DNA of 64,000 bases, taken from positions 34,805 through 98,804 of the forward strand of contig CACNSR010000008.1 in the NCBI GenBank assembly GCA_902623175.1, in the 5' to 3' direction. Below the pieces are notes generated by a model, which was given only the letters and a program-made list of their open reading frames with translations, had not been told where the DNA came from and searched no databases. This document shows positions 49,034-58,486 of this stretch, one piece after another. The translations under genes were made by a program, and so were the position numbers. Source of the stretch: Halieaceae bacterium. GTDB taxonomy: Bacteria > Pseudomonadota > Gammaproteobacteria > Pseudomonadales > Halieaceae. Position 1 is the stretch's first letter, and each line of letters opens with the position of its first letter.

Positions 49034-49786
49034 ATGCTAGAATCAGTTTTGGACGCAGCAAGCCTCGTTTTTGTTATGGGGAGCCTGTTGTCCGTGGCCG
49101 CCGTGGTCAGGTTCAGGCCCTCCGAATGCAGGCTGGTGGCCGAGGCCGCATTGCCGGTGGGGCTCGCGGGCTTTCTGATCGGTGTGATCAGCATGCTAGC
49201 TGCCGAATACAACCGCGACCACATAGCCCCCGCTGTGGCTATTGCTATTCTCACACTGGTCTATACCGGTATCGTGCGACTACTTTTTCTGGACTCGCTC
49301 AACCAGAACTTGCTTGGGGCGCGTTCTGTAGTGGGCAAGGCAGCTGGCACAGGTGGTGTGATAATCATGCTGACCTGGGCCACAACGTCAGTATCGCCCG
49401 ATGGGCTGGCGATGTTCTGGTATCCACAGGTTGCCATGGTCATGACCGGCGTTGGGTTGCTGGTTTTTCTGATCGGGCGGCTCTTCCATGAGGGCTACGC
49501 TACCGATTGGGCCAAAAAGATTCTGGGCCTGGGATGGCTGGGATTCTCCATGGGTATTGTCGCGGCGCTGTCACAACTGAGCACGCCGACCACCTTGGGT
49601 CCAGCCCTCGCTTTCTCCTTTATAAGCCTCCTGTATTCGACGGTTGCTGTGACATTGGGTCTGATCTGGATCCCGCAGGCGATGACGAGTGAGAAAGGAT
49701 CTCTTTCATTAGGTCTAGACCAGATTTTGCCGATTGCCGTCGCTGTACTCGCTGTATTGGTAGGCCTGACGGTCTCATTGCAGTAA
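49034..49786 (+). CDS. Polytopic membrane protein with two MotA/ExbB-like repeats
   Basis: About 250 residues from ATG 49034 (AGAGGA upstream). Roughly seven hydrophobic segments. Two halves resemble each other: LPVGLAGFLIGVISMLAA then PAVAIAILTLVYTGIVRLLF, and LGWLGFSMGIVAALSQLS then PALAFSFISLLYSTVAVTLG. Both resemble the paired-helix signature of MotA/TolQ/ExbB proton channels. Stator proteins have one such unit, so this would be an internal duplication. The resemblance is by eye only; it could be another family with small-residue-rich helices. Confidence 0.6.
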   Translation: MLESVLDAASLVFVMGSLLSVAAVVRFRPSECRLVAEAALPVGLAGFLIGVISMLAAEYNRDHIAPAVAIAILTLVYTGIVRLLFLDSLNQNLLGARSVVGKAAGTGGVIIMLTWATTSVSPDGLAMFWYPQVAMVMTGVGLLVFLIGRLFHEGYATDWAKKILGLGWLGFSMGIVAALSQLSTPTTLGPALAFSFISLLYSTVAVTLGLIWIPQAMTSEKGSLSLGLDQILPIAVAVLAVLVGLTVSLQ

Positions 49787-49884
49787 AGCCGCCGAGCCCA
49801 CCAACTGAGGTGTTTAAAGCGAGCGAAAAGATCTTTGTGTGACCGCGGGTCGCAACTTGCAATATCCAGCGCTGCTGGAGCCCC

Positions 49885-51126
49885 CTAAACGCGCTCTATG
49901 ATAATCGCAGGCGCCATCCCACCGGCAGCACACATGGTGATCAGCGCGTAACGGCCGTTCTGGCGCTCAAGCTCATCGAGTGCCGTGCCCACCAGAATCG
50001 AACCGGTCGCGCCGATGGGGTGGCCCAACGCCATCGCACCACCGTTGATGTTGACCTTCTCTCGATCCAAATCGAGCTTGCGAATAAAGCGCTCGGCCAC
50101 GACCGAGAAGGCCTCATTGATTTCCCAGACATCGATATCGTCTTTAGTGAGCCCGGCTTTCAGCAAGACTTTCTGCGCCGCCGGTACCGGCGCGTTTAGC
50201 ATCAGCGTGGGGCAATCGCCCATGTTCGCTGTGGCCACAACCCGCGCCCGCGGCGTCATGCCGCTCTTTTCCATATAGGCCTCGGAGGCCAGCAGCAGCG
50301 CCGCGGCACCATCGACCACGCCTGAGGAGTTGCCCGCATGATGGATATGGTTGAACTCAGTGATCTCCGGGTACTTCTGTTGGATCAAAGTGCCGTAGGT
50401 GGTACCCGCCTCATCGACCGGCACATCCCGCACCACGCTAAAGACAGTCTTCAGCTCTGACAGGCCCTCTTTGGTAGTCTCAGGCCGAGGGAATTCCTCG
50501 TGATCGAGTGCGACGGTGCCGTCGGGATTTTTGACCGTGACCAGAGACTTGTCGAAACGGCCCTCGGCAATGGCCTGCGCGGCACGGGCCTGACTGACCA
50601 ATGCGAGGTCATCTACCGCATCACGATCGATGCCCTCAAGGGTGGCGATGGCATCGGCACAGACGCCCTGCTGTGACTGGGGATGCATGGCGCGGAGCTC
50701 GAGGTTGCCCGAGTCGATCATGGGCGGTTGGGAAGGATCTGCAATCTGACCGTGGTAGCTCATCATCTCGGTGCCACCTGCTATCACCAGATCTTCCATA
50801 CCCGACATGATCTGTGCTGCCGCGAGGTTCACGGTAGTGATGCCCGAGCCGCAGAAGCGGTCCAAGGTCACGCCCGAGGAGCGCACGTCGTAGCCGGCGT
50901 TGAGTGCTGCCATGCGGCCCAAATCACCACCCTGCTTGCCCGTTTGCGATGATGTGCCCCAAATGATGTCGTCGACCTCGGCGGTATTCAGGTTATTCCG
51001 CTCGGACATCGCAGAGAGCACGGCGGAACCCAAGTAAGAGGGATGTAGATGCGCGAGTGCGCCTTTCCCGACCTTACCAATGCCGCGGGGGGTGCGGCAG
51101 GCATCAACAATATAGGCATTACCCAT
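49885..51126 (-). CDS. Acetyl-CoA acetyltransferase / thiolase
   Basis: About 413 residues from ATG 51126 (the ATG at 51132 abuts the AGGAGA site, so the second is preferred). Thiolase signatures: nucleophile Cys92 in LDRFCGSGITTVNLA, GHPIGATGSIL with the catalytic His near residue 360, and the C-terminal CAAGGMAPA with the second catalytic Cys. It cleaves 3-ketoacyl-CoA with CoA or condenses acetyl-CoA. It is downstream of an acyl-CoA synthetase on the same strand, consistent with a degradation pathway. Confidence 0.94.
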   Translation of the reverse strand: MGNAYIVDACRTPRGIGKVGKGALAHLHPSYLGSAVLSAMSERNNLNTAEVDDIIWGTSSQTGKQGGDLGRMAALNAGYDVRSSGVTLDRFCGSGITTVNLAAAQIMSGMEDLVIAGGTEMMSYHGQIADPSQPPMIDSGNLELRAMHPQSQQGVCADAIATLEGIDRDAVDDLALVSQARAAQAIAEGRFDKSLVTVKNPDGTVALDHEEFPRPETTKEGLSELKTVFSVVRDVPVDEAGTTYGTLIQQKYPEITEFNHIHHAGNSSGVVDGAAALLLASEAYMEKSGMTPRARVVATANMGDCPTLMLNAPVPAAQKVLLKAGLTKDDIDVWEINEAFSVVAERFIRKLDLDREKVNINGGAMALGHPIGATGSILVGTALDELERQNGRYALITMCAAGGMAPAIIIERV

Positions 51127-51238
51127 GAACATTCTCCTGAAGAATCTGGCTTATCGCGTCATTGCGCCTGTTTTAGCTAACAGTCGCTGCCGGGGCAGCA
51201 AAAAGGACTGTGAACGCTACGTGGCGCAGTAAAGAGGG

Positions 51239-52828
51239 TCAAGTCTCAGATACCAGGTCACGAAGCGCGGTCTTCAGAATCTTACCGATGTGACTCCGCG
51301 GCAGCTCGGGCAGCTGCTTAAGCGCCGAGATGCGCTGGGTTTTGCCGAGTTCCGCGTTGGCGCGAGCGCAGACCGCGGGGAGGTCCAGCCGCTCGCCACC
51401 CGCCGCGACCACAAAGCCCAAGGGTGTCTCACCCCACTCCTTGGAGGGAATACCAATCACGGCAGCATCAACCACCCCAGGAAGCTTCAGCAGCGCATCC
51501 TCCAGATCCCGCGGGTAAATGTTGAAACCGCCCGAAATGATCATGTCTTTGGAACGGCCCAGCAGGGTGACAAAGCCCTCCTCGTCGACACGACCAATAT
51601 CGCCCATGCGCTGCCAGCGCTCGCCGTTGTCGTCGTACCAGCTGGCCTCTTCTGTTTTATCGGGCTGGTTCTGGTAGCCCGACATCATGGTGGTCGAGCG
51701 CCCCACCAGCTCGCCAATCTCACCCGCAGGTAGCCGATTCAACTGCTCATCAATTGTAAAGACCTCACTACCGGCCCAGGGGATACCCACGGTGTGGAGC
51801 TTGTCGGGGTTGGTATCGGCGCGGAGCAGGCACACCACGCCGCCCTCGGTCATGGAGTAGATCTCGATGAGTGCCCCAGGCATGCGGCGTACGACCTCGG
51901 CCTTGAGCTCCGCTGAGAACGGCGCGCTAGTGCAATATTTGAGTGCCATGCCCGACAGGTCGTATTCATCGAACTGCGGGAAGTCCATCAACCGCTGGTA
52001 CTGCACCGGCACCAGAATGGTGTGCGTTGCGCGATGTTGCTGGGCCAGCTCCAGCCAGCGCGCGCAGTCGAACTTACGCATCACCACGGCAGTGCCGCCG
52101 TAGGCCATAGTCGCCACAAAAATACCGAGCGTGGTGTTGGAATACATCGGCGTCGACAGCAGGGTTACCTGACCCGGTAGCCCCAAGCCACTCTCTTCTC
52201 CCACCGCCATCTGGTACCAGCGCATCTGGCGGCTGTGCACGATGCCTTTTGGGGTGCCGGTAGTGCCGCTGGAATAAATGATGTTGTAGGGGTCATTGGG
52301 GCCGGTCTCGACCTCACTTGGCGTCGCACCCTTATCGGCCATCCAGTCGAATAAGAACGGCGCGCCATCAGAGTCATCAGGCGCATCTATCATCACGTGC
52401 TTGAGGGAAGGCAACGCGATGCCACTGTCGGCAAGCTCCGCGCGCTTAATGTGATCGATAAACAGGTGTCCTGCGCCACTGTCGGTCATCATGGCGGTAA
52501 GTTGTTGTGGGGTTGCCGAGGTGGTCAGCGGTGCGGCGCAGCCGCCCGCGGCAATGGCACCGAGATACACCAGCGCGTAGCGAATGGTGGTGGTGCCGAG
52601 TATGGAGACTGCCTGACCTTTTTTCAGGCCCTCGGCCTGAAGCTGGGCTGCTATCTGATTCACCAGAGCCGCCGTCTCGCTCCAAGTCAGTCGTTCCTCG
52701 CCATCATCGAGTGCAATACGATCTGGCTGGTTTGCGGCATGGGCCTTAATGAGCCAAGCCAGCTCGCCATAAGACTGCTTGAGATATTGCAGCGTCTCGG
52801 TGGCGGGTGTTGAGGTATTGGGAGTCAT
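51239..52828 (-). CDS. AMP-dependent acyl-CoA synthetase/ligase
   Basis: 529 residues. Phosphate loop IIYSSGTTGTPKGIVHS, adenine motif IYSMTEGG, MGDIGRVDEEGFVTLLGRSKDMIISGGFN, and C-terminal lysine in RSHIGKILKTALRD. It would activate a fatty or aromatic acid as its CoA thioester. Different subgroup from the synthetase at 6256 by sequence. It is followed 112 bp later by the thiolase gene on the same strand. Confidence 0.92.
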   Translation of the reverse strand: MTPNTSTPATETLQYLKQSYGELAWLIKAHAANQPDRIALDDGEERLTWSETAALVNQIAAQLQAEGLKKGQAVSILGTTTIRYALVYLGAIAAGGCAAPLTTSATPQQLTAMMTDSGAGHLFIDHIKRAELADSGIALPSLKHVMIDAPDDSDGAPFLFDWMADKGATPSEVETGPNDPYNIIYSSGTTGTPKGIVHSRQMRWYQMAVGEESGLGLPGQVTLLSTPMYSNTTLGIFVATMAYGGTAVVMRKFDCARWLELAQQHRATHTILVPVQYQRLMDFPQFDEYDLSGMALKYCTSAPFSAELKAEVVRRMPGALIEIYSMTEGGVVCLLRADTNPDKLHTVGIPWAGSEVFTIDEQLNRLPAGEIGELVGRSTTMMSGYQNQPDKTEEASWYDDNGERWQRMGDIGRVDEEGFVTLLGRSKDMIISGGFNIYPRDLEDALLKLPGVVDAAVIGIPSKEWGETPLGFVVAAGGERLDLPAVCARANAELGKTQRISALKQLPELPRSHIGKILKTALRDLVSET

Positions 52829-52901
52829 AGCGCGCTTGGTTCGTATCCGAAGTCAGGTTGCCAACCGCTTTTTACCACGGGCGCTAAGTTAGTGGCAGGG
52901 T

Positions 52902-54227
52902 TTAGGCTCTGGCGCGAGCTGGTTTCCGGTTGCGGCCGCCAGACTTTGTCGACTGTCCACCCTGGCGTTTGTCTGCATGACCACCGCGATGCTTCTTGGC
53001 GGCTGAATATGCCTTATTAGAAGGGCGGTTACCGCCGGTTTTATTGGGAGGGCGCTTACCGCTGGATTTGACTGGCTTGGTCGGCAAACGATGCTCGGGC
53101 TCAAAGCCCTCGACCTCTTCCCGGGGAATCGATTTTTTAATCAGTCTCTCGATTTTCTGAAGCTGCGACACTTCGTCTGCGCTCACTAGCGAGAGCGCAA
53201 TGCCCGCCTCTCCCGCACGACCCGTTCGCCCGATGCGGTGCACATAATCCTCCGCCACATGGGGTAAATCAAAGTTCACGACCCGCGGTAACTGCTGAAT
53301 ATCAATTCCCCGCGCAGCAATGTCAGTCGCCACCAACACCTGCAGTCGACCATCTTTGAACTGCTTGAGCGAACGGGTGCGCGAGCCCTGTGTTTTATCG
53401 CCATGAATAGAGTCGCTGCTGATACCAGCCTTGCACAACTTGCGCGATATCTTGTCAGCACCATGTTTGGTGCGAGAAAAGACCAGTACCTGGCCCCATC
53501 GCTCGCTGGTCACCAAGTGCTTCAACAGATCTGTTTTACGCGTTTTATCGACGGGGTATACAGTCTGATCGATGCGGCTCACCGTGGTATTCGCGGGCGT
53601 GACCTGAATTTTTTGTGGCTGATGTAAGAACTCGCCTGCCAAAGACTCAATCTCGCGAGAGAACGTTGCCGAAAACATCAGGGTCTGACGCTTTTTAGGC
53701 AACTCCGCATGGATACGCCGCATCGCGGGAATGAAACCCATGTCGAGCATTCGGTCGGCCTCATCGAGCACCCAAATCCTTACATGGTCTAGCCGTACTG
53801 CACCCTGGCCCAGCAGATCCAATAGCCGACCGGGGGTGGCCACCAAAATATCGGTGCCACGCGCGAGATGACGGATCTGCGGTCGGATGTTGACGCCGCC
53901 ACACACCATTTGGCTATGCAGTTTGAGTCCCGCGCCGTAGCCACGGATGCCATCAGCGATCTGCGCTGCGAGCTCCCGGGTAGGGGTCAAAATTAAACAA
54001 CTGACGTCTTTCGGCGCAGGGCGCGCGCCCCCCTTGAGCATATGAAGCACAGGCAGAGTAAAAGCAGCGGTTTTGCCCGTTCCCGTTTGCGCAGCCGCCA
54101 TCAGGTCGCAACCTGACAGTACCTGCGGAATAGCCTTGGCCTGAATGGGCGAGGGCGTGTCGTAGCCCTTGGCCGTAATGTTTTGTATGAGCTTAGCGTT
54201 CAGGCCCAGCTCGTTAAATGCGGTCAT
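52902..54227 (-). CDS. DEAD-box ATP-dependent RNA helicase, RhlE-like
   Basis: About 441 residues from ATG 54227. Helicase motifs in order: Q-motif FNELGLNAKLIQNI...PSPIQ, Walker A AAAQTGTGKTAAF, TPTRELAAQ, VLDEADRMLDMGF, SATFS, VATDIAARGIDI and HRIGRTGRAG. A basic Lys/Arg/Gly/Gln tail (from about residue 395) is typical of the RhlE group and binds RNA. Role in rRNA maturation or mRNA decay; housekeeping, unrelated to the flanking catabolic genes. Confidence 0.93.
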   Translation of the reverse strand: MTAFNELGLNAKLIQNITAKGYDTPSPIQAKAIPQVLSGCDLMAAAQTGTGKTAAFTLPVLHMLKGGARPAPKDVSCLILTPTRELAAQIADGIRGYGAGLKLHSQMVCGGVNIRPQIRHLARGTDILVATPGRLLDLLGQGAVRLDHVRIWVLDEADRMLDMGFIPAMRRIHAELPKKRQTLMFSATFSREIESLAGEFLHQPQKIQVTPANTTVSRIDQTVYPVDKTRKTDLLKHLVTSERWGQVLVFSRTKHGADKISRKLCKAGISSDSIHGDKTQGSRTRSLKQFKDGRLQVLVATDIAARGIDIQQLPRVVNFDLPHVAEDYVHRIGRTGRAGEAGIALSLVSADEVSQLQKIERLIKKSIPREEVEGFEPEHRLPTKPVKSSGKRPPNKTGGNRPSNKAYSAAKKHRGGHADKRQGGQSTKSGGRNRKPARARA

Positions 54228-54401
54228 AGTATGCTCTATGTTGAGTATCGCGTTTAGGTGCAACGTGACACGAGGGAGTTGAGGGTGGTATTACGCAGCG
54301 CATCCCTCAATGGATGGCGCGCAGTACGCGCGGGCATGCTCACATCACAAGCTTTATTTCAATGCACTATGTGCCCGCTGCCCACAAGTCTCCAGTCGAT
54401 C

Positions 54402-55709
54402 TCAGCTCTCGGCGACTGACTTGATTGCGGACAAGCCTCTCCACAAGAGCAAGACTGCTATCGGCAGCACCGTCGCTCCCACCAGTGCGAGCGAGCTACC
54501 GACCGCCTGCGCGCTCTCAAAAATGTAGTCGCTCGCCAGCGCTACGCTGGTAGGGCCAAGCGCCAGACCAATGAGATTCGTGCTCAACACAAAACATCCC
54601 GCCATCAAACCGCGCATCTCGTTGGGCGACACACTTTGCAACCCTGTGGCAAACAAGGCCAGCGGAAACGTCACGAGATAGCTCGCTCCGATAATCAATA
54701 CTAATGCCCAAGTCAGCGACTCCGTCAGGCCAGCGGCAACTATTACGGGGATTAGGAAAGATGTGGACCAAATAGATGTGACGAGAGGGGCACGGGCTGG
54801 ATCCGCGTGGCTTGCCAGCCACCGCGCTACCACCGGCCCGCTAAGCACCCCTGCTGAACCTGCGATCAGGGCTATGGTTCCGTAGTAGCGGCCCGCCTCA
54901 ACGATCTCAAGCCCATGCACGCGAATAAGCAAGCTCGGCACCCAAGCCTGAAGTGCATACAACACCAACACAATAAAGGGTGCTCCCAACAGATACGCAC
55001 CAAAGATCCCGCGACGCGGCCACACATAGCAGTAAATTTCCCGCCAGTTCATGCTCGCGGCGTCGCTAGAAAGTCGCTCCATACGCGGTGGATCACGGAG
55101 AAGTGGTAACAAGAACACCATGCACAAACCTGGAATGGCCACCAACATAAAGGTCAGCTGCCAAGGTGCCAGTCCGCCTATCAGCGGCAAATCAATGGCG
55201 CCCAGCCCACTCGCCCAGTCCACAACTTGGGCGCCTAGAATGAGAGACAAACCAGCACCCAGATAAGGCCCCATTAAAAAGATGCTAACAGGAAGAGCGC
55301 GTTTGTCCTCGGAGAAATAATCTGCCAACAGTGACCAAGAGGCAGGTGTCACACTGGCCTCACCTGCCCCGACGCCCATCCGAGCCACACCCAACTGCCA
55401 GAAGTTTTTAGCCAGACCGCAGGTCACACAGCTGACCGTCCAAACCAAAATCCCGATCACCAGAACACGGATACGGTTGGCACGGTCGACAATACGCCCC
55501 AAGGGAATACTGAGAATCACATAGGGCAAAGCGAAAGCCAGTCCTTGAAGGAAGCTCACCTGAGAGTCGGACAAAGACAAGTCGGTGCGAATCGGATCAA
55601 CCAGAAGGTTAATGATCTGTCGATCGATAAACGAGAACGTATACGTTGCTGTTAAGAGCACCAACGCCCACAAGGCCGTGCCGCTGCCAGCGCGATTTTC
55701 ACTCACCAC
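54402..55709 (-). CDS. MFS transporter, Spinster-like (paralogue of 4944-6263)
   Basis: About 435 residues; the GTG at 55709 (AAGGA upstream) is preferred to a TTG at 55724. It shares with the first transporter YTFSFIDRQI-NLL, SFLQGLAF, GVGAGEASVTPA-WSLLADYF, EDKR-LPVSIFLMGPYLGAGL and LFATGLQ-V-PNEMRG, so the two are close paralogues with probably related substrates. It lies beside a TonB receptor, as the first copy does. Confidence 0.88.
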   Translation of the reverse strand: MVSENRAGSGTALWALVLLTATYTFSFIDRQIINLLVDPIRTDLSLSDSQVSFLQGLAFALPYVILSIPLGRIVDRANRIRVLVIGILVWTVSCVTCGLAKNFWQLGVARMGVGAGEASVTPASWSLLADYFSEDKRALPVSIFLMGPYLGAGLSLILGAQVVDWASGLGAIDLPLIGGLAPWQLTFMLVAIPGLCMVFLLPLLRDPPRMERLSSDAASMNWREIYCYVWPRRGIFGAYLLGAPFIVLVLYALQAWVPSLLIRVHGLEIVEAGRYYGTIALIAGSAGVLSGPVVARWLASHADPARAPLVTSIWSTSFLIPVIVAAGLTESLTWALVLIIGASYLVTFPLALFATGLQSVSPNEMRGLMAGCFVLSTNLIGLALGPTSVALASDYIFESAQAVGSSLALVGATVLPIAVLLLWRGLSAIKSVAES

Positions 55710-55779
55710 AAATCTTTCCTTCAACGCCAGCTCTGAGCGTCAACCACTGCAAGCCACATAAAGAGTGAACACCGAGGTC

Positions 55780-55806
55780 AAAAAAAGGGAGGGCGACAGC
55801 CCTCCC
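55780..55806 (-). terminator. Rho-independent terminator downstream of the TonB receptor
   Basis: On the minus strand, GGGAGGGC-TGTC-GCCCTCCC is a perfect 8-bp stem with a 4-base loop, followed by seven T. It lies just after the TonB receptor stop at 55839 and before the MFS start, ending the receptor transcript. Confidence 0.88.
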
Positions 55807-55838
55807 TCTCGATTGCGGTATCGCCCGATAGCGACGAC

Positions 55839-58124
55839 TCAGTAGGTATAAGCGACTCTCACGCCATAAGTCCTGGGTGCGCCACCCCACCTCGCTGAAT
55901 CAAGAGTGCCCACATCTGCGGCGTAGTCAAAGTATTCCTCATCTGACAGATTAGTTCCGTAAACAGATACCCTGATTTTTTCATTGGGGGACACATAGGT
56001 AAGACTGGCGTCCACTAAGCCAAATGAACTTTGCTGCAACCATGGTTTGTTATATAAATCGGTCATGTAATCGTCGCGCCAAGAATAGGCTGCGCGCGCC
56101 AGCATCGATGCACCGCTACCAATTTGTAAGTTATAAATGGCTTCCAAGCTGTAGCTCATTTCGGCCACCTTCTGGAAATCCCAGGTTTTGGCAAGCTCAT
56201 TATCCTTGCCATCTACTACCCCATCGGCGTTGGCATCGAAATACTTAATGTTGGTGAACTCGGGATCCACGGTACCAAAGGAGCCATTAAGTCTGAAATT
56301 GTCTGTTAACTGGAGCTGCATCTCAGCCTCGAAGCCGCTGATCTCCGCCTCACCCGCATTGAAATTGATCAAGCTGGCACCGCTGGTTTTATCTGGGTTG
56401 TTCACAAACAGAATAAGATCTGTGTAATCTGCCATGAAGTAGGCAAGGTTTAACTGGCCGCGTCCACCAAAGAAGCTGGTTTTTAAGCCCACTTCAAAGG
56501 AGTCCACCTCTTCAGGGTCTGTGGGTCCAACTGCATCAAGAGTCGCCGCTCGCGCATTGAATACACCGCTTGCGAACCCTCTTGTCCAACTGGCGTACAC
56601 CATGGTGTCGTCATTAAAGTGATAGGTAGCTGCCAATTTAGGCGAGAAGTCAGACCAGTCTTTCTCGTTGGATGTGTTGTTGGTGCAGGAGGAAAAGTCC
56701 AGCTCACAGGAGCCCAGAACTCCAATATCAATCTTTTTTTCCTCCTTGGTCCAACGACCGCCCACGGTTAGCGTTAGCGAATCCGCAACTGAGACATTTA
56801 CCTCGCCAAATATTCCCGTCGTTTTGTGCTCAGTCTCTGAATAAGTTGCGGCATTAAGTGAGATGAAAAAGTTCCGCCTCTCACCAATCGAGTATTCCTG
56901 ATCAAAACGATTCACCCCAACGACAAAATTGAATTGATCAGAAAAAGTGGACGAGTAACGCACCTCAATGCTTGTCTGCTCCTGCTCTTCCTTATTGTCA
57001 TTGAAGTGGAAAATGGTGAATGGTGTGCCATCAAAATCCGTGCTCGAGTTGTACTCGACTTCCCTGTAACCGGCGATGGTCGTGACTAGCCCGTGACCTA
57101 AATCCCAAGTCGAATCCAAAACGAAAGAGCTTGTCTCGAGGTCCGTATAGCCGATCAGGTCGTGATTTATCTCGTACTTGTCATCTGGCGGCGTGTAGCC
57201 CCACGTATTCTGCGCCAGAAATCGGCTACCGGCCCCACACACAATATCCCGGTTGTCCACGCCAGGAATGGGGACGCAATTATGAGCGACATTTTGGGAG
57301 TTTGCGCTTCCTGTGTTGTTTTCTAGAAACTCTGCTATCAGCGTCGCCTCAAAATTTTCCGAGAAATCGAACCTGACCATAGGGCGGATGATAGTAAGGT
57401 CCATTCCCACCTTATCTCCGGTACCGGTGTCAGGCATACCAGCCGGGTATATACTTGTGTCTACGCTACCCCTGTTGTTGTCTTCAAAGTAGCCATCGCG
57501 ATCTAGTTTGATCAGCGCAACTTTGGCAAAAATATTGTCTGCTAGGGGGCCTTCCATACTTGCATTGAACTCTGTGCTGCCGTAATTGCCTACTCCAGCT
57601 TCAGCGGTGAACCCGAATTCATCTCCAGGCCTTTTCGACTTCACGAGTACTGCCCCACCAGTAACGTTACGTCCCAACAGAGTGCCTTGCGGGCCGCGCA
57701 AGACTTCGACAGCCTCCACATCGAATGTGCTGGCGAGGGCACCAGCGTTGTAACCAACGTAGATACCGTCCATGAAGACGCCGACCTTGGGGTCATTGGT
57801 CCGTGTGGAACCATTCACGCCCATACCTCGAATAAAGAAATTAGGGTAACTGGCGTAAGTGCCAACATTGTTGAGCTCTGCGTTGCTCACCATTTTGCCA
57901 ATGTCGACAAGATCTACCGTGAAGGCCTGCTTTAAAGCTGTCTCACTGAAGGTCATGACAGAAGCAGGTAGGTCTTGAGTCGAAACGCCCTCCGCTTGCT
58001 TGCTGGAGATCACAACGACCTCCTCAATCACACCAACCCCCGACTCTTGTGCTTTTACTTCATCAACACCAGTAAAGACGCCCGCGAATAACGCCAGTAG
58101 CCCAACTTTAGTTCCATTTCTCAT
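55839..58124 (-). CDS. TonB-dependent outer-membrane receptor
   Basis: About 761 residues from ATG 58124, chosen because GGAGGGG lies 5 bases upstream and a signal peptide follows (VGLLALFAGVFTGVDEVKA). TonB box-like VIEEVVVISSKQ, plug with FIRGMGVNGSTR, GVFMDGIYVGYN and VEVLRGPQGTLLGRNVTGG, barrel ending YGVRVAYTY. Of the same general type as the receptor at 8000, probably for hydrophobic, steroid-like or polycyclic nutrients. Neighbours are an MFS transporter and a divergent arylsulfatase, which would suit a sulfated ligand. Confidence 0.93.
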   Translation of the reverse strand: MRNGTKVGLLALFAGVFTGVDEVKAQESGVGVIEEVVVISSKQAEGVSTQDLPASVMTFSETALKQAFTVDLVDIGKMVSNAELNNVGTYASYPNFFIRGMGVNGSTRTNDPKVGVFMDGIYVGYNAGALASTFDVEAVEVLRGPQGTLLGRNVTGGAVLVKSKRPGDEFGFTAEAGVGNYGSTEFNASMEGPLADNIFAKVALIKLDRDGYFEDNNRGSVDTSIYPAGMPDTGTGDKVGMDLTIIRPMVRFDFSENFEATLIAEFLENNTGSANSQNVAHNCVPIPGVDNRDIVCGAGSRFLAQNTWGYTPPDDKYEINHDLIGYTDLETSSFVLDSTWDLGHGLVTTIAGYREVEYNSSTDFDGTPFTIFHFNDNKEEQEQTSIEVRYSSTFSDQFNFVVGVNRFDQEYSIGERRNFFISLNAATYSETEHKTTGIFGEVNVSVADSLTLTVGGRWTKEEKKIDIGVLGSCELDFSSCTNNTSNEKDWSDFSPKLAATYHFNDDTMVYASWTRGFASGVFNARAATLDAVGPTDPEEVDSFEVGLKTSFFGGRGQLNLAYFMADYTDLILFVNNPDKTSGASLINFNAGEAEISGFEAEMQLQLTDNFRLNGSFGTVDPEFTNIKYFDANADGVVDGKDNELAKTWDFQKVAEMSYSLEAIYNLQIGSGASMLARAAYSWRDDYMTDLYNKPWLQQSSFGLVDASLTYVSPNEKIRVSVYGTNLSDEEYFDYAADVGTLDSARWGGAPRTYGVRVAYTY

Positions 58125-58486
58125 TTCGTCCCCTCCGGCAACCGGCAAGTTCAGCGACACGAAGTTTATATAGCCAATGTCGCGCGCAAGCAAGCTCTGA
58201 AATTGAAAATCAACAACGCTTTCATTCTTGAATCTCCTTTAGTACGTGAGCATTAAAGGATATTTCATCACACACTGGGCAGTGACAGAGCACTATCTGT
58301 CTTCGCCAAAACTCGATAGAGGTGCGCAAGGCCAAAAGCCAATCTGCATCCATTTTTTGCATCAAGGCCTTATCGTATCTCTGCGCCAGCTCTGGCACAC
58401 AAGCTCACTAACCGTCGCTCCACGCTCACAACATGATATAGACTCAGGTTCTCTCACATCTCTGCGCGCTTTGGTTGAAGCCCTTT
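58125..58486. other. Divergent intergenic region, TonB receptor / arylsulfatase
   Basis: 362 bp that must contain both promoters. It holds ACGTGAGCATTA at about 58243, a 12-base match to part of repeat copy 3, but the flanks do not align. No operator recognised. Confidence 0.3.

Noticed and set aside
58243..58256. ACGTGAGCATTA shared with repeat copy 3
   Set aside because: Only 12 bases match; flanks do not align, so it is not counted as a fourth copy.
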